From the NCBI RefSeq assembly GCF_018224955.1, contig NZ_JAGTUU010000005.1:124001-188000 (forward strand): a stretch of DNA of 64,000 bases, given 5' to 3'. The notes below the pieces were generated by a model. That model made no database searches. It had not been told where the DNA came from and saw nothing but the letters and a program-made list of their open reading frames with translations. The stretch comes from Thetidibacter halocola (GTDB lineage: Bacteria; Pseudomonadota; Alphaproteobacteria; Rhodobacterales; Rhodobacteraceae). The translations under genes and the position numbers were made by a program. Below are positions 9,042 through 17,023 of the stretch, piece after piece (position 1 is the stretch's first letter; every line of letters begins with the position of its first letter).

Positions 9042-9854
9042 GTGAAGGACACCGAAGGCTATGTTACCGCCGATGGCCGCCAGATCGGTGGCGTGCTGAT
9101 GGAGATGCGGAACATCACGCTGAAATTCGGCGGGGTGACGGCGATCTCGGACATTTCCTTCGACATCCGCGAGGGAGAGATCCGGGCGATCATCGGGCCG
9201 AACGGCGCGGGCAAGTCCTCCATGCTGAACATCATCTCGGGCTTCTACACGCCGACCATCGGCGAGGTCTGGTACAAGGGCGCCAAACGGCCCCCGATGA
9301 AGCCCTACGAGGTGGCACGCATGGGCGTGGCGCGGACCTTTCAGAACATCGCGTTGTTCGAGGGCATGACGGTGCTGGACAACGTCATGACGGGGCGGCT
9401 GACGCATATGCATGCCGGTATCCTCAGCCAGGCGATCTGGTGGGGCAAGGCGCGTGACGAGGAGATCGCCAACCGCGAGAAGGTGGAGCGGGTGATCGAC
9501 TTTCTCGAGATCCAGAACATCCGCAAGACGCCGGTGGGCCGTCTGCCCTACGGCTTGAAGAAGCGGGTCGAACTGGCCCGCGCGCTGGCGGCGGAACCGT
9601 CGATCCTGCTGCTGGACGAGCCGATGGCCGGCATGAACGTCGAGGAGAAGGAGGACATGAGCCGCTTCATCCTGGACGTGAACGACGAGTTCGGCACCAC
9701 CATCGCGCTGATCGAACACGACATGGGCGTGGTCATGGACCTGTCCGACCGGGTCGTCGTGATGGATTACGGCAAGAAGATCGGCGACGGCACGCCCGAG
9801 GAGGTGCGCAACAACCAGGACGTGATCGACGCCTACCTGGGGGTGCCGCATTGA
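9042..9854 (+). CDS. LIV-type ABC importer, ATP-binding protein 1 (LivG-like)
   Basis: A 270-residue cytoplasmic ATPase of the branched-chain amino-acid importer family. Walker A G-P-N-G-A-G-K-S is at residues 52-59, Walker B is I-L-L-L-D-E-P-M-A-G-M, and the switch His is in I-E-H-D-M-G-V-V-M, the LivG form. The signature region reads L-P-Y-G-L-K-K-R-V-E instead of the common LSGGQ-like sequence, a usual LivG variation. I use the GTG at 9042; an ATG at 9102 is a shorter alternative and would remove 20 unconserved residues. It pairs with the second ATPase at 13887 and the permeases between them. Confidence 0.88.
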   Translation: MKDTEGYVTADGRQIGGVLMEMRNITLKFGGVTAISDISFDIREGEIRAIIGPNGAGKSSMLNIISGFYTPTIGEVWYKGAKRPPMKPYEVARMGVARTFQNIALFEGMTVLDNVMTGRLTHMHAGILSQAIWWGKARDEEIANREKVERVIDFLEIQNIRKTPVGRLPYGLKKRVELARALAAEPSILLLDEPMAGMNVEEKEDMSRFILDVNDEFGTTIALIEHDMGVVMDLSDRVVVMDYGKKIGDGTPEEVRNNQDVIDAYLGVPH

Positions 9855-9871
9855 GACCTGAGACCGACAGT

Positions 9872-9930
9872 GTTCCGGACCAGACCCGGAACCGCCACGC
9901 CAGCCAGGAGGCCCCGGATCAGGTCCGGGG
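9872..9930. repeat. Two related inverted repeats between ATPase and permease genes
   Basis: First hairpin: GTTCCGG (9872-9878) / CCGGAAC (9886-9892). Second: CCCCGGA (9912-9918) / TCCGGGG (9924-9930). Both surround a core related to CCGGAtCAGgtCCGG, also seen as CCGGATCAGGCCGGGG near 40420. They may be small palindromic REP-like units that stabilise mRNA segments in the operon. Confidence 0.45.
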
Positions 9931-9945
9931 CGGGGAGCGCCAGAC

Positions 9946-10899
9946 ATGCTGAACGACATCTTCATCAAGCCCTTCGTGGACATGGTTTCCGCTCCCGATT
10001 TCCTGCTGCAGGTGCTGTGGGAGGGGCTGGTGTCCGGCATCCTTTATGCCCTGATCGCGCTGGGGTTCGTGCTGATCTTCCGGTCCTCGCGCATCTTCAA
10101 CTTCGCGCAGGGGATCATGGTGGTGTTCGCCGCGCTGACGCTGGTCGGCCTGCATGCCTATGGAATCCCGGCATGGATCGCGGTGGCGATGACGCTGGGG
10201 GTGATGTTCGTCCTCGCCGTCAGCATCGAGCGGATCGTGCTGCGGCCGCTGGTGGGCCAGCCCGACATCATCCTGTTCATGGCGACCATCGGCATCACGC
10301 TGTTCCTGATCGGCGGTGGCGAGATCATCTTTGGCGGCGAGAACAAGCAGATGATCACCGCCGAACTGGGCATTCCCACCGGCGACACGGTGCTGGAACC
10401 CTGGGGCGGGCTGCTGATCCTGCAACATCTCGACATCACCGTGGTCGTGGTGGCGACGCTGCTGGTGGCCGCGCTGCTGGCCTTCCTGAACTACACGCGG
10501 ATGGGCCGGGCGATCCGGGCGCTGGGCGACGATCACCAGGCGGCGCTGTCGGTGGGCATCAGCCTGCAGACGATCTGGGTGCTGGTCTGGTTCATCGCGG
10601 GCATCATCGCGCTGGTCACGGGCATCGCCTGGGGCGCGCGGGCGGGCGTCAGCTTCGCGCTGGAGGTGATCGCCTACAAGGCGCTGCCGGTTCTCATGCT
10701 GGGGGGCCTTGAAAGCATCACCGGCGCGATCATCGGAGGGTTGATGATCGGCATCCTCGAAAAGCTGTTCGAGATCTACTGGGGCCAGCCGCTAATGGGC
10801 GGCAACACCGAGACCTGGTTCGCCTTCGTGCTGGCGCTGGTGGTGCTCTTGTTCCGTCCGCAGGGGCTGTTCGGAGAGCGCATCATCGAAAGGGTCTGA
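9946..10899 (+). CDS. LIV-type ABC importer, permease 1 (LivH-like)
   Basis: A 317-residue inner-membrane permease with about eight hydrophobic helices. It carries the family features G-I-L-Y-A-L-I-A-L-G-F near residue 30 and F-N-F-A-Q-G near 55. The central G-x-N-x-x-x-x-x-x-x-x-I-S region and a late G-G-L-E-S-I-T-G-A-I-I-G-G are also present, as in LivH. It forms the translocation pore with the LivM-like protein at 11351. The length is normal and the ATG is the only sensible start. Confidence 0.9.
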   Translation: MLNDIFIKPFVDMVSAPDFLLQVLWEGLVSGILYALIALGFVLIFRSSRIFNFAQGIMVVFAALTLVGLHAYGIPAWIAVAMTLGVMFVLAVSIERIVLRPLVGQPDIILFMATIGITLFLIGGGEIIFGGENKQMITAELGIPTGDTVLEPWGGLLILQHLDITVVVVATLLVAALLAFLNYTRMGRAIRALGDDHQAALSVGISLQTIWVLVWFIAGIIALVTGIAWGARAGVSFALEVIAYKALPVLMLGGLESITGAIIGGLMIGILEKLFEIYWGQPLMGGNTETWFAFVLALVVLLFRPQGLFGERIIERV

Positions 10900-10922
10900 C
10901 GCCGGTCCGGGTTCCGGCCCGG

Positions 10923-10945
10923 CAAACGCTCCGGTCGGGCGTTTG
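10923..10945 (+). terminator. Hairpin downstream of LivH-like gene
   Basis: CAAACGC (10923-10929) pairs with GCGTTTG (10939-10945). It lies 24 bases after the permease stop codon with no T-run, and may protect or partially terminate the transcript. Confidence 0.35.
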
Positions 10946-10999
10946 AGGCGACAAGGGACGAAGCCCCGGGCAACCGGTTGTATGCAAGGAGAGTATAGG

Positions 11000-11260
11000 A
11001 TGTCCAAGGTCGTTGCGGTTCTGAACGTCATCGCCTGGTCCGGGTTCTGGGCCTTCGGCTTTATCGCGCTGTCGGCCGACCCCTCGGCGCCGGGCCAGAT
11101 GACCATCGCCGTGGTGATGGCGGCCCTCGGCGCGGCGATGGGGCTCTGGGCCTGGTTCTGGATCGTGCGGCATTCCGAGCGCACGGGTTATGCCAGCAAG
11201 AGCCGCAGCCGGCCCCGCTTTGACGCGGATACGGAACTGGATCGCGACCTGGCGGGCTGA
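11000..11260 (+). CDS. 86-residue two-helix membrane protein within the importer operon
   Basis: A small protein with two predicted transmembrane helices (residues about 4-25 and 33-55) and a basic/acidic cytoplasmic-type tail (about 57-86). The ATG at 11000 is preceded by AAGGAGAG at 6 bases, a strong ribosome-binding site. It sits between the LivH-like and LivM-like genes in the same direction. Standard LIV importers have no such subunit, so it may be an accessory membrane component of this importer. I do not recognise a family. It could also be an unrelated insertion, but the position and strong translation signal argue for a role in the operon. Confidence 0.7.
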   Translation: MSKVVAVLNVIAWSGFWAFGFIALSADPSAPGQMTIAVVMAALGAAMGLWAWFWIVRHSERTGYASKSRSRPRFDADTELDRDLAG

Positions 11261-11350
11261 GCCGGCAACAGGGCAGGGGCGCCCCGCAGAGGCAGCGCCG
11301 GGCAAGGGACAAGGGCCGCGCCGCAGGGCGGGCAAAGGGGAACGGAACGG

Positions 11351-12427
11351 ATGCTTTACAGGACCGCAGGACAGTTCAAGACCAGTTACCAGGCGGACCA
11401 GGCGCTGTTCCCGATCCGGCAGGATGCCTTCCTGCTGGGGATCATCCTGATCCTTGCCTGGGTCGTCTTTCCGATGACGGCCAGCGAGTTCACCTTTCAG
11501 ACGCTGCTGATCCCGATCCTGATCTATTCGCTGGCGGCGCTGGGGCTGAACATCCTCACCGGCTATGCCGGGCAACTCAGCCTTGGCACAGCGGCTTTCA
11601 TGGGCGTGGGCGCCTATGCCTGCTACAAGATGATCACCATCATGCCCTGGATGAACCCGATCGTGGCTATCCTGCTGTCGGGCGTGTTCAGCGCGGGCAT
11701 CGGCGTGGCCTTCGGCATCCCTAGCCTGCGCATAAAGGGCTTCTACCTGGCCATCGCGACGCTGGCGGCGCAGTTCTTCCTGGTCTGGCTGTTCGAGAAA
11801 TGGGCCTGGCTCTACAACTACAACGCCTCTGGCGCGATCCAGGTGCCGAACCTCGAGATGTTCGGCACCTATGTGGCCGGCCCGCAGGCGTCGAGCATCG
11901 TGCAGTATTACGTCGTGCTGTTCATCGTCAGCCTGCTGACCATGCTCTGCATCAACCTGACGCGCGGCAACCTGGGCCGGACGTGGAAGGCGACGCGCGA
12001 CATGGACATCGCCGCCGAACTGATCGGCATCAACCTGATGAAGTCGAAACTGACCGCCTTCGCGGTGTCGTCCTACATCGTGGGGGTGGCCGGGGCTCTC
12101 TTTGTCTTCATGTGGCGCGGCGCGGCGGAACCGAACCTGTTCGACATCCCGCTGTCCTTCCGCATCCTCTTCATCGCGATCATCGGCGGGCTGGGCTCGA
12201 TCATGGGGAACTACCTGGGCGCGATCCTGATCGTGGGCCTGCCGGTGGTGCTGAACCTCTTGCCGGCAGCGCTGGGCATCCCGATCGACAGTGCCACGGT
12301 CGAGCATCTGAACATCATGATCGTGGGCAGCCTGATCGTGTTCTTCCTGATCGTCGAACCGCACGGTCTGGCGCAACTCTGGCGGCTGATCCGCGAGAAA
12401 CTCATCATCTGGCCGTTCCCGCACTGA
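11351..12427 (+). CDS. LIV-type ABC importer, permease 2 (LivM-like)
   Basis: A 358-residue inner-membrane permease with about nine hydrophobic segments. The family core A-L-G-L-N-I-L-T-G-Y-A-G-Q-L-S-L-G lies near residues 64-80, and I-G-G-L-G-S-I-M-G near 280. It is followed by the periplasmic binding protein gene after 64 bases. It has an N-terminal hydrophilic stretch of about 30 residues before the first helix, somewhat long but usual for this sub-branch. Confidence 0.9.
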   Translation: MLYRTAGQFKTSYQADQALFPIRQDAFLLGIILILAWVVFPMTASEFTFQTLLIPILIYSLAALGLNILTGYAGQLSLGTAAFMGVGAYACYKMITIMPWMNPIVAILLSGVFSAGIGVAFGIPSLRIKGFYLAIATLAAQFFLVWLFEKWAWLYNYNASGAIQVPNLEMFGTYVAGPQASSIVQYYVVLFIVSLLTMLCINLTRGNLGRTWKATRDMDIAAELIGINLMKSKLTAFAVSSYIVGVAGALFVFMWRGAAEPNLFDIPLSFRILFIAIIGGLGSIMGNYLGAILIVGLPVVLNLLPAALGIPIDSATVEHLNIMIVGSLIVFFLIVEPHGLAQLWRLIREKLIIWPFPH

Positions 12428-12491
12428 GGCGGGACCGGTCGCACGGCACTAAGTCATTCGAAGTGAACCAGTTCTCAGGGAGGAGAAAGAC

Positions 12492-13790
12492 ATGAAACAC
12501 TTCACGAAACTTGCCATCGCGGCAGTGGTCGCGGGCGTCACCGCCGGCGCAGCCTTGGCACAGGAACTCTACACACCGAACCTCGCCTACCGGACCGGCC
12601 CCTTTGCCGCCACCGGCATTCCGCTGATGAACGGACAGGCGGACTACCTTGCGATGCTGAACGCGCGCGACGGTGGTATCGGCGGCATCCCGGTCAACGC
12701 TGAGGAATGCGAGACCGGCTATTCCACCGAGAAGGGCGTGGAATGCTATGAAAAGACCAAGGGCAAGGCGATCGTGACCCAGCCCTGGTCGACCGGCATC
12801 ACCCTTCAGGTGCTGCCCAAGACCAATATCGACATGATCCCGATCCTGGCGCCCGGCTATGGTTTCAGCCCGATGATGGACGGCGCCACCTTCCAGTGGG
12901 CCTTCAACATGCCGGCGGGCTACTGGGATGCGGCCGACATGATCGTGCAGTATCTCGAAAGCCAGGGGTCGCTCGACGGCAAGAAGATCGCCTTCCTGCA
13001 TCTCGACCATCCCTTCGGCAAGGAGCCTATCCCGGTTCTGGAACAGCTCGCTGCCGCCAAGGGCTTTTCGATGGTTCCGATCCCGGTCGGTCTGAAGGAA
13101 ATGCAGAACCAGTCGGCCCAGTGGCTTCAGATCCGCCGCGAACGTCCCGACTATGTCGTGATGTGGGGCTGGGGCGCGATGAATGCCGGCGCCATCACCG
13201 AAGCCGTGAAGACCAAGTTCCCGATGGAGAACTTCGTAGGCGTCTGGTGGTCGGGGCATGACGCCGACCTGCGGATCGCGGGCGCCGACGCCAAGGGCTA
13301 CAAGTCGATCTCGTGGTCCTTCCCGAACCAGGACGCGCCGGTCATGGCCGCGATCAAGGAACATGTCGTCGACAAGGGCCTGTCCAAGTCCGACGCGGAG
13401 GAAATGTCGGGCGTGTTCTACGGCCGCGGCATCGTGATCTCGGCCATCCTCGCCGAGGGTATCGCGACGGCACAGGCGCATTTCGGCACCGCCGAGATCA
13501 ACGCCGAACAGCTGCGCTGGGGCCTCGAGAACATCAACATGACCGCCGAGCGCATCTCCGAACTGGGCCTCGACGGCATGGTTCCGCCCTTCTCGACCTC
13601 CTGCGCCGACCATACCGGCCACTCGGGCGGCTGGATGCTGGAATGGGACGGCGAGAAGTTCGTCAAGGTCTCCGACCTGCTGACCGCCAACGTGGACGGC
13701 TACAAGGCGCTGGCGCAGACGAACGCGGCCGAATACGCCTCGGCCAACGCGCCCTGGCCGGTCAATGAAAACTGCTCGGCGACCAACTGA
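12492..13790 (+). CDS. LIV-type ABC importer, periplasmic substrate-binding protein
   Basis: A 432-residue protein with a clear signal peptide (MKHFTK..., hydrophobic core, cleavage after A-L-A near residue 23) and a type I periplasmic-binding fold of the LivJ/amide-urea superfamily. It starts after GGGAGGAGAAAG. Four or more Cys occur in the mature protein (E-C-E-T-G, E-C-Y-E, T-S-C-A-D-H, N-C-S), allowing disulphides. The N-terminal motif L-Y-T-P-N-L-A-Y-R-T-G-P-F-A-A-T-G-I-P replaces the usual start of leucine-binding proteins, so the ligand is probably not a branched-chain amino acid. The neighbouring CoA ligases suggest a carboxylic acid. Confidence 0.87.
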   Translation: MKHFTKLAIAAVVAGVTAGAALAQELYTPNLAYRTGPFAATGIPLMNGQADYLAMLNARDGGIGGIPVNAEECETGYSTEKGVECYEKTKGKAIVTQPWSTGITLQVLPKTNIDMIPILAPGYGFSPMMDGATFQWAFNMPAGYWDAADMIVQYLESQGSLDGKKIAFLHLDHPFGKEPIPVLEQLAAAKGFSMVPIPVGLKEMQNQSAQWLQIRRERPDYVVMWGWGAMNAGAITEAVKTKFPMENFVGVWWSGHDADLRIAGADAKGYKSISWSFPNQDAPVMAAIKEHVVDKGLSKSDAEEMSGVFYGRGIVISAILAEGIATAQAHFGTAEINAEQLRWGLENINMTAERISELGLDGMVPPFSTSCADHTGHSGGWMLEWDGEKFVKVSDLLTANVDGYKALAQTNAAEYASANAPWPVNENCSATN

Positions 13791-13801
13791 TCGCCGTGGC
13801 C

Positions 13802-13830
13802 CCACCGGCGGCGCGACCCGTCGCCGGTGG
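13802..13830 (+). terminator. Hairpin after the binding-protein gene
   Basis: CCACCGGCG (13802-13810) pairs with CGCCGGTGG (13822-13830) 11 bases after the stop codon. Hairpins here often stabilise the abundant binding-protein message relative to the rest of an importer operon. Confidence 0.5.
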
Positions 13831-13886
13831 ACCCCGCAATTCCGACAAGACAGACAGGGCGCGCACGCCCCTGAGGAGGATCGTTC

Positions 13887-14711
13887 ATGCTGGACGCCGC
13901 ACGGACCGACGAGGCCCTTCTCGAGGTCAACAACATCGAGGTCATCTACAACCACGTGATCCTCGTGCTGAAGGGCGTCAGCCTCGGGGTCCGCAAGGGT
14001 GGCATCACCGCGCTGCTGGGCGGCAACGGGGCGGGCAAGACCACCACGCTCAAGGCGATCTCGAACCTGCTGCATTCCGAACGCGGCGAGGTCACCAAGG
14101 GCAGCATCCTCTACAAGGGCGAGCGGGTGCAGGACCTGGACCCGGCGGCACTGGTCAAGCGCGGCGTGATCCAGGTGATGGAGGGGCGGCATTGCTTCTC
14201 TCACCTGACGGTCGAGGAAAACCTGCTGACCGGCGCCTATACCCGCCGCGACGGCAAGGGCGCCGTCGAGGCCGATCTCGAGATGGTCTACACCTATTTC
14301 CCGCGCCTCAAGGAGCGGCGAAAGTCGCAGTCGGGCTATACCTCGGGAGGTGAACAGCAGATGACGGCGATCGGCCGCGCACTGATGTCCCGGCCCGAGA
14401 CCGTGCTGCTGGACGAACCCAGCATGGGCCTTGCGCCGCAGCTGGTGGAACAGATCTTCGAGATCGTGAAATCGGTGAACGAGAACGAGGGCGTCTCGTT
14501 CCTGCTGGCCGAACAGAACACCAACGTCGCGCTGCGCTACGCGCATCAGGGCTACATCCTGGAAAACGGCCGCGTCGTGATGGAAGGCAGCGCCGCCGAC
14601 CTGCGCGAGAACCCGGACGTCAAGGAATTCTACCTCGGCATGTCCGACGAGGGGCGCAAGTCCTTCCGCGACGTGCGCAGCTATCGCCGCCGCAAGCGCT
14701 GGCTGGCGTGA
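13887..14711 (+). CDS. LIV-type ABC importer, ATP-binding protein 2 (LivF-like)
   Basis: A 274-residue ATPase. Walker A G-G-N-G-A-G-K-T is at residues 45-52, the signature is S-G-G-E-Q-Q-M, Walker B is V-L-L-L-D-E-P-S-M-G-L-A-P, and the switch residue lies in L-A-E-Q-N, the LivF form. It starts after GAGGAGGA. A basic C-terminal tail of about 15 residues (R-S-Y-R-R-R-K-R-W) goes beyond typical LivF. It is the last gene of the importer run; a dispersed repeat follows. Confidence 0.88.
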   Translation: MLDAARTDEALLEVNNIEVIYNHVILVLKGVSLGVRKGGITALLGGNGAGKTTTLKAISNLLHSERGEVTKGSILYKGERVQDLDPAALVKRGVIQVMEGRHCFSHLTVEENLLTGAYTRRDGKGAVEADLEMVYTYFPRLKERRKSQSGYTSGGEQQMTAIGRALMSRPETVLLDEPSMGLAPQLVEQIFEIVKSVNENEGVSFLLAEQNTNVALRYAHQGYILENGRVVMEGSAADLRENPDVKEFYLGMSDEGRKSFRDVRSYRRRKRWLA

Positions 14712-14736
14712 GCATCCCGAACAGACCCATGTCCCC

Positions 14737-14800
14737 TTCATCTTGCCAGAAAAACTCCGGGGAGCGCGAGGGGCTGGCCCCTCGCCTCCGACGCCGGACA
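14737..14800 (+). repeat. Dispersed intergenic hairpin repeat, subtype 2, copy 3
   Basis: It begins TTCATCTTGCC, then an A-rich spacer and CTCCGGGG. It ends with a perfect hairpin GCGAGGGG (14766-14773) / CCCCTCGC (14778-14785). It separates the importer operon from the convergent duplicated-domain gene and may serve as a bidirectional transcription barrier. Confidence 0.6.
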
Positions 14801-14812
14801 TGCGCGCCGGCG

Positions 14813-15631
14813 TCAGGCTGTCTCGTGCCGCATCTCGTCGATCCGCTCGAGCGCCTCGGCGCGGGTGTTGCGGATGTTGGGACGGAAATCCTGGCTTTCG
14901 GCCCGGGCGCGGATCTCTGCCTCGGTCTCGGACCCGGGGGCGTAGCGGACAGAGCCCATGGAATGCGCAATGTTCAGCAGCTTGCCGCGATGGGCGTACT
15001 GAACCCAGGCGGCGGGCTCGATCCGGCAACCGTCATAGTTGATCAGAAAGAACCACTTGTCCGAACCGCTCGCGGCGACGCGCGCCTCGATATGGTCGTA
15101 GAAGTCGTTCACGTCGCGCGAGTGGACGAAGGTGAAGTCCGAGAAATCGACATCCATGATCCGCGCCGCGGGGTCGAACGCGATGCGCGGGGCGAAATCG
15201 GCCTGGGTGTAATTCGGCTGATGCTCGATGCGCTTCCGCCGCTTGCTGCCGAAGCCGGCGATCCGGTCCAGCGCGTCGTCGCGGTTGGTGAAGAGGTTGG
15301 GATCGAAGGCCTCGGTATCGGCGGCGCGTCGGATCTGTGCCGCGGTTTCGGGCGAGGCGTCATAGCGGACAGAGCCCATGGAATGCGCGAGGTTCAGCTG
15401 TTTGCCGCGATGGGCATAGGCGACCCAGGCCGAGGAATCGATCCGCATGTTGTGCAGGTTCACGAGAAAGAACCATTTCTCCTCGCCGGTCCGCGCGATG
15501 CGCTCCTCGATCCGGTCGTAGAACCGGTTGACCGTCGCCGAACTGTCGAAGCTGAAACCGGAAAAATCGGCTTCCATGATCTGGCGCTCCTCGTCGAAGT
15601 GGATGCGCGGATCGATGGTGGAATAAGGCAT
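14813..15631 (-). CDS. Protein of two tandem copies of one ~117-residue domain (possibly SpoIIAA/STAS-like)
   Basis: A 272-residue protein without signal peptide or membrane helix. Residues about 9-125 and 149-265 are two copies of the same domain at an exact 140-residue offset. K-W-F-F-L is at 52 and 192, W-V-x-Y-A-H-R-G-K at 69 and 209, and A-H-S-M-G-S-V-R-Y at 82 and 222; both copies end in A-L-(D/E)-R-I. A basic linker (S-K-R-R-K-R-I) joins them. The strand-helix-strand pattern (D-V-D-F-S-x-F-x-F ... F-Y-D-x-I-E-x-R-V ... W-F-F-L-I-N) resembles SpoIIAA/STAS-like domains, but this is inference. The start is the ATG after AGGAGGAG. It lies between the importer and the PaaK-like ligase, divergent from the latter. 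Function unknown. Confidence 0.8.
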   Translation of the reverse strand: MPYSTIDPRIHFDEERQIMEADFSGFSFDSSATVNRFYDRIEERIARTGEEKWFFLVNLHNMRIDSSAWVAYAHRGKQLNLAHSMGSVRYDASPETAAQIRRAADTEAFDPNLFTNRDDALDRIAGFGSKRRKRIEHQPNYTQADFAPRIAFDPAARIMDVDFSDFTFVHSRDVNDFYDHIEARVAASGSDKWFFLINYDGCRIEPAAWVQYAHRGKLLNIAHSMGSVRYAPGSETEAEIRARAESQDFRPNIRNTRAEALERIDEMRHETA

Positions 15632-15735
15632 GGCGTCTCCTCCTGCTGGCCCAGGCTGACTCAACGTAAACGGGAGGCGGCGCGCCTTCCTTGTTCCAGA
15701 TCAAATCCCCGATGCGCAGGCCGATGGAGGGTCGC

Positions 15736-16908
15736 ATGACCACCTATTACGACGAGTTGGAAACCCGCAGCCAGGACGCGCGCGAGACCGCGCAGCTGGC
15801 GGCCCTGAACGCCCAGCTGGCGAAGACCGGCAAGGACCCGGTGCAGGACCTCGCCGCGCTGGCGGGCCTGCCCGTGCTGCGCAAGTCCGATCTCTCGGCC
15901 CGGCAGAAGGCGCAGCCGCCCTTCGGCGGGCTGCCCGTGTCGAACCTCGCCCATGTCTTCCAGTCGCCCGGGCCGATCTACGAGCCGGGCGGCGTGACGC
16001 ATGACTGGTGGCGCATGGGGCGGTTCCTGAACGCCTGCGGCATCGGGCCGGGCGACATCGTGCAGAACTGCTTCGGCTATCACCTGACGCCGGCCGGGCA
16101 CATCTTTGAATCCGGTGCGCGGGCGGTGGGCGCGGCGGTGCTGCCGGCCGGCACGGGCCAGACCGAACTGCAAGTGCGCGCGGCGGTCGACGTGGGTGTA
16201 ACTGCCTGGGCCGGCACGCCGGATTACCTGAAGGTGATCCTCGAAAAGGCCGACGAGATGGGCGAGAGCCTCAAGATTACCCGAGCGGGCGTGGGCGGCG
16301 GCGCGCTGTTCCCCAGCTTGCGCCAGTATTACGCCGATCGCGGCATCACCTGTCTGCAATGCTACGCCACCGCCGACCTGGGCAACATCGCCTATGAGAG
16401 CCCGGCGATGGAGGGGATGATCCTCGACGAGCACGTGATCGTCGAGATCGTCACGCCCGGCACCGGCGACCCGGTGGCGGCAGGCGAGGTGGGCGAGGTC
16501 GTGGTGACGACGCTGAACCCCGATTACCCGCTGATCCGCTTCGCCACGGGCGACCTGTCGGCGATCCTGCCCGGCACCTCGCCCTGCGGCCGGACCAACA
16601 CCCGCATCAAAGGCTGGATGGGCCGCGCCGACCAGACGACCAAGATCAAGGGCATGTTCGTCCGTCCCGAGCAGGTGGCGCAACTGGTCGCCCGCCATGT
16701 CGAGATCGCCCGCGCCCGCGTCATCGCCAGCCGCGACGGCGAGATGGACGTGATGACCGTGCGAATCGAGACCGAGGCGCACGATCCGGCCCGCTTCGAG
16801 GCCTCCGTCGCCGATGTGCTCAAGCTGAAGGGGCGCGTGGAACTGGTGCCGCCGGGCGGCCTGCCGCGCGACGGGCTGGTGATCGAGGACGCGCGGAAAT
16901 ACGATTGA
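15736..16908 (+). CDS. PaaK-like CoA ligase (phenylacetate-CoA ligase family)
   Basis: A 390-residue adenylate-forming ligase of the phenylacetate-CoA ligase family, slightly shorter than true PaaK (about 430). Recognisable are the D-x-x-x-N-C-F-G-Y-H stretch near 110, G-G-(G)-A-L-F-P near 195, Y-A-T-A-D-L-G replacing the usual Y-G-x-x-E, the hinge T-G-D-L-S, and the C-terminal R-x-D-Q-T-T-K-I-K-G-M-F-V-R-P lid. The ATG at 15736 follows GGAGGG; upstream codons in frame are weaker. It is the second CoA ligase of this cassette and starts 104 bases from the divergent duplicated-domain gene. The acid substrate is unknown; the altered Y-A-T-A-D motif suggests a substrate other than phenylacetate. 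Confidence 0.82.
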   Translation: MTTYYDELETRSQDARETAQLAALNAQLAKTGKDPVQDLAALAGLPVLRKSDLSARQKAQPPFGGLPVSNLAHVFQSPGPIYEPGGVTHDWWRMGRFLNACGIGPGDIVQNCFGYHLTPAGHIFESGARAVGAAVLPAGTGQTELQVRAAVDVGVTAWAGTPDYLKVILEKADEMGESLKITRAGVGGGALFPSLRQYYADRGITCLQCYATADLGNIAYESPAMEGMILDEHVIVEIVTPGTGDPVAAGEVGEVVVTTLNPDYPLIRFATGDLSAILPGTSPCGRTNTRIKGWMGRADQTTKIKGMFVRPEQVAQLVARHVEIARARVIASRDGEMDVMTVRIETEAHDPARFEASVADVLKLKGRVELVPPGGLPRDGLVIEDARKYD

Positions 16909-16916
16909 CTGGTTCC

Positions 16917-16934
16917 GCCGCGCTCTCGCGCGGC
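16917..16934 (+). terminator. Hairpin after PaaK-like gene
   Basis: GCCGCGC (16917-16923) pairs with GCGCGGC (16928-16934), loop TCTC, beginning 8 bases after the stop codon. It is followed directly by the larger hairpin of the neighbouring repeat. Confidence 0.45.
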
Positions 16935-16940
16935 GACCAA

Positions 16941-16996
16941 CCAAGGGGGGCTTTGCCCCCCTTGGAACCCCCTGGGATCTTTATGGCCAGAAGAAG
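16941..16996 (-). repeat. Dispersed intergenic hairpin repeat, subtype 1, copy 1
   Basis: On the minus strand it begins CTTCTTCTGGCCATAAAG, then ATCCCAGGGGG, and ends in a perfect 11-bp hairpin (CCAAGGGGGGC / GCCCCCCTTGG, loop 3, at 16941-16965). It lies between two convergent genes (PaaK-like and glyA), consistent with a terminator role. Related copies are at 44007-44063, 48690-48755 and 52664-52733. Confidence 0.65.
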
Positions 16997-17023
16997 CGCG
17001 GAGGCGTTTCCAGAGCCTGCGCC

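Noticed and set aside
10883-12424. Minus-strand open frame of about 513 codons opposite the LivM-like gene
   Set aside because: Its composition is dominated by Asp/His/Arg/Gln and it mirrors a well-supported permease gene.
15661-16944. Minus-strand open frame opposite the PaaK-like gene
   Set aside because: It has no recognisable motif and the plus-strand gene has the full ligase signature set.
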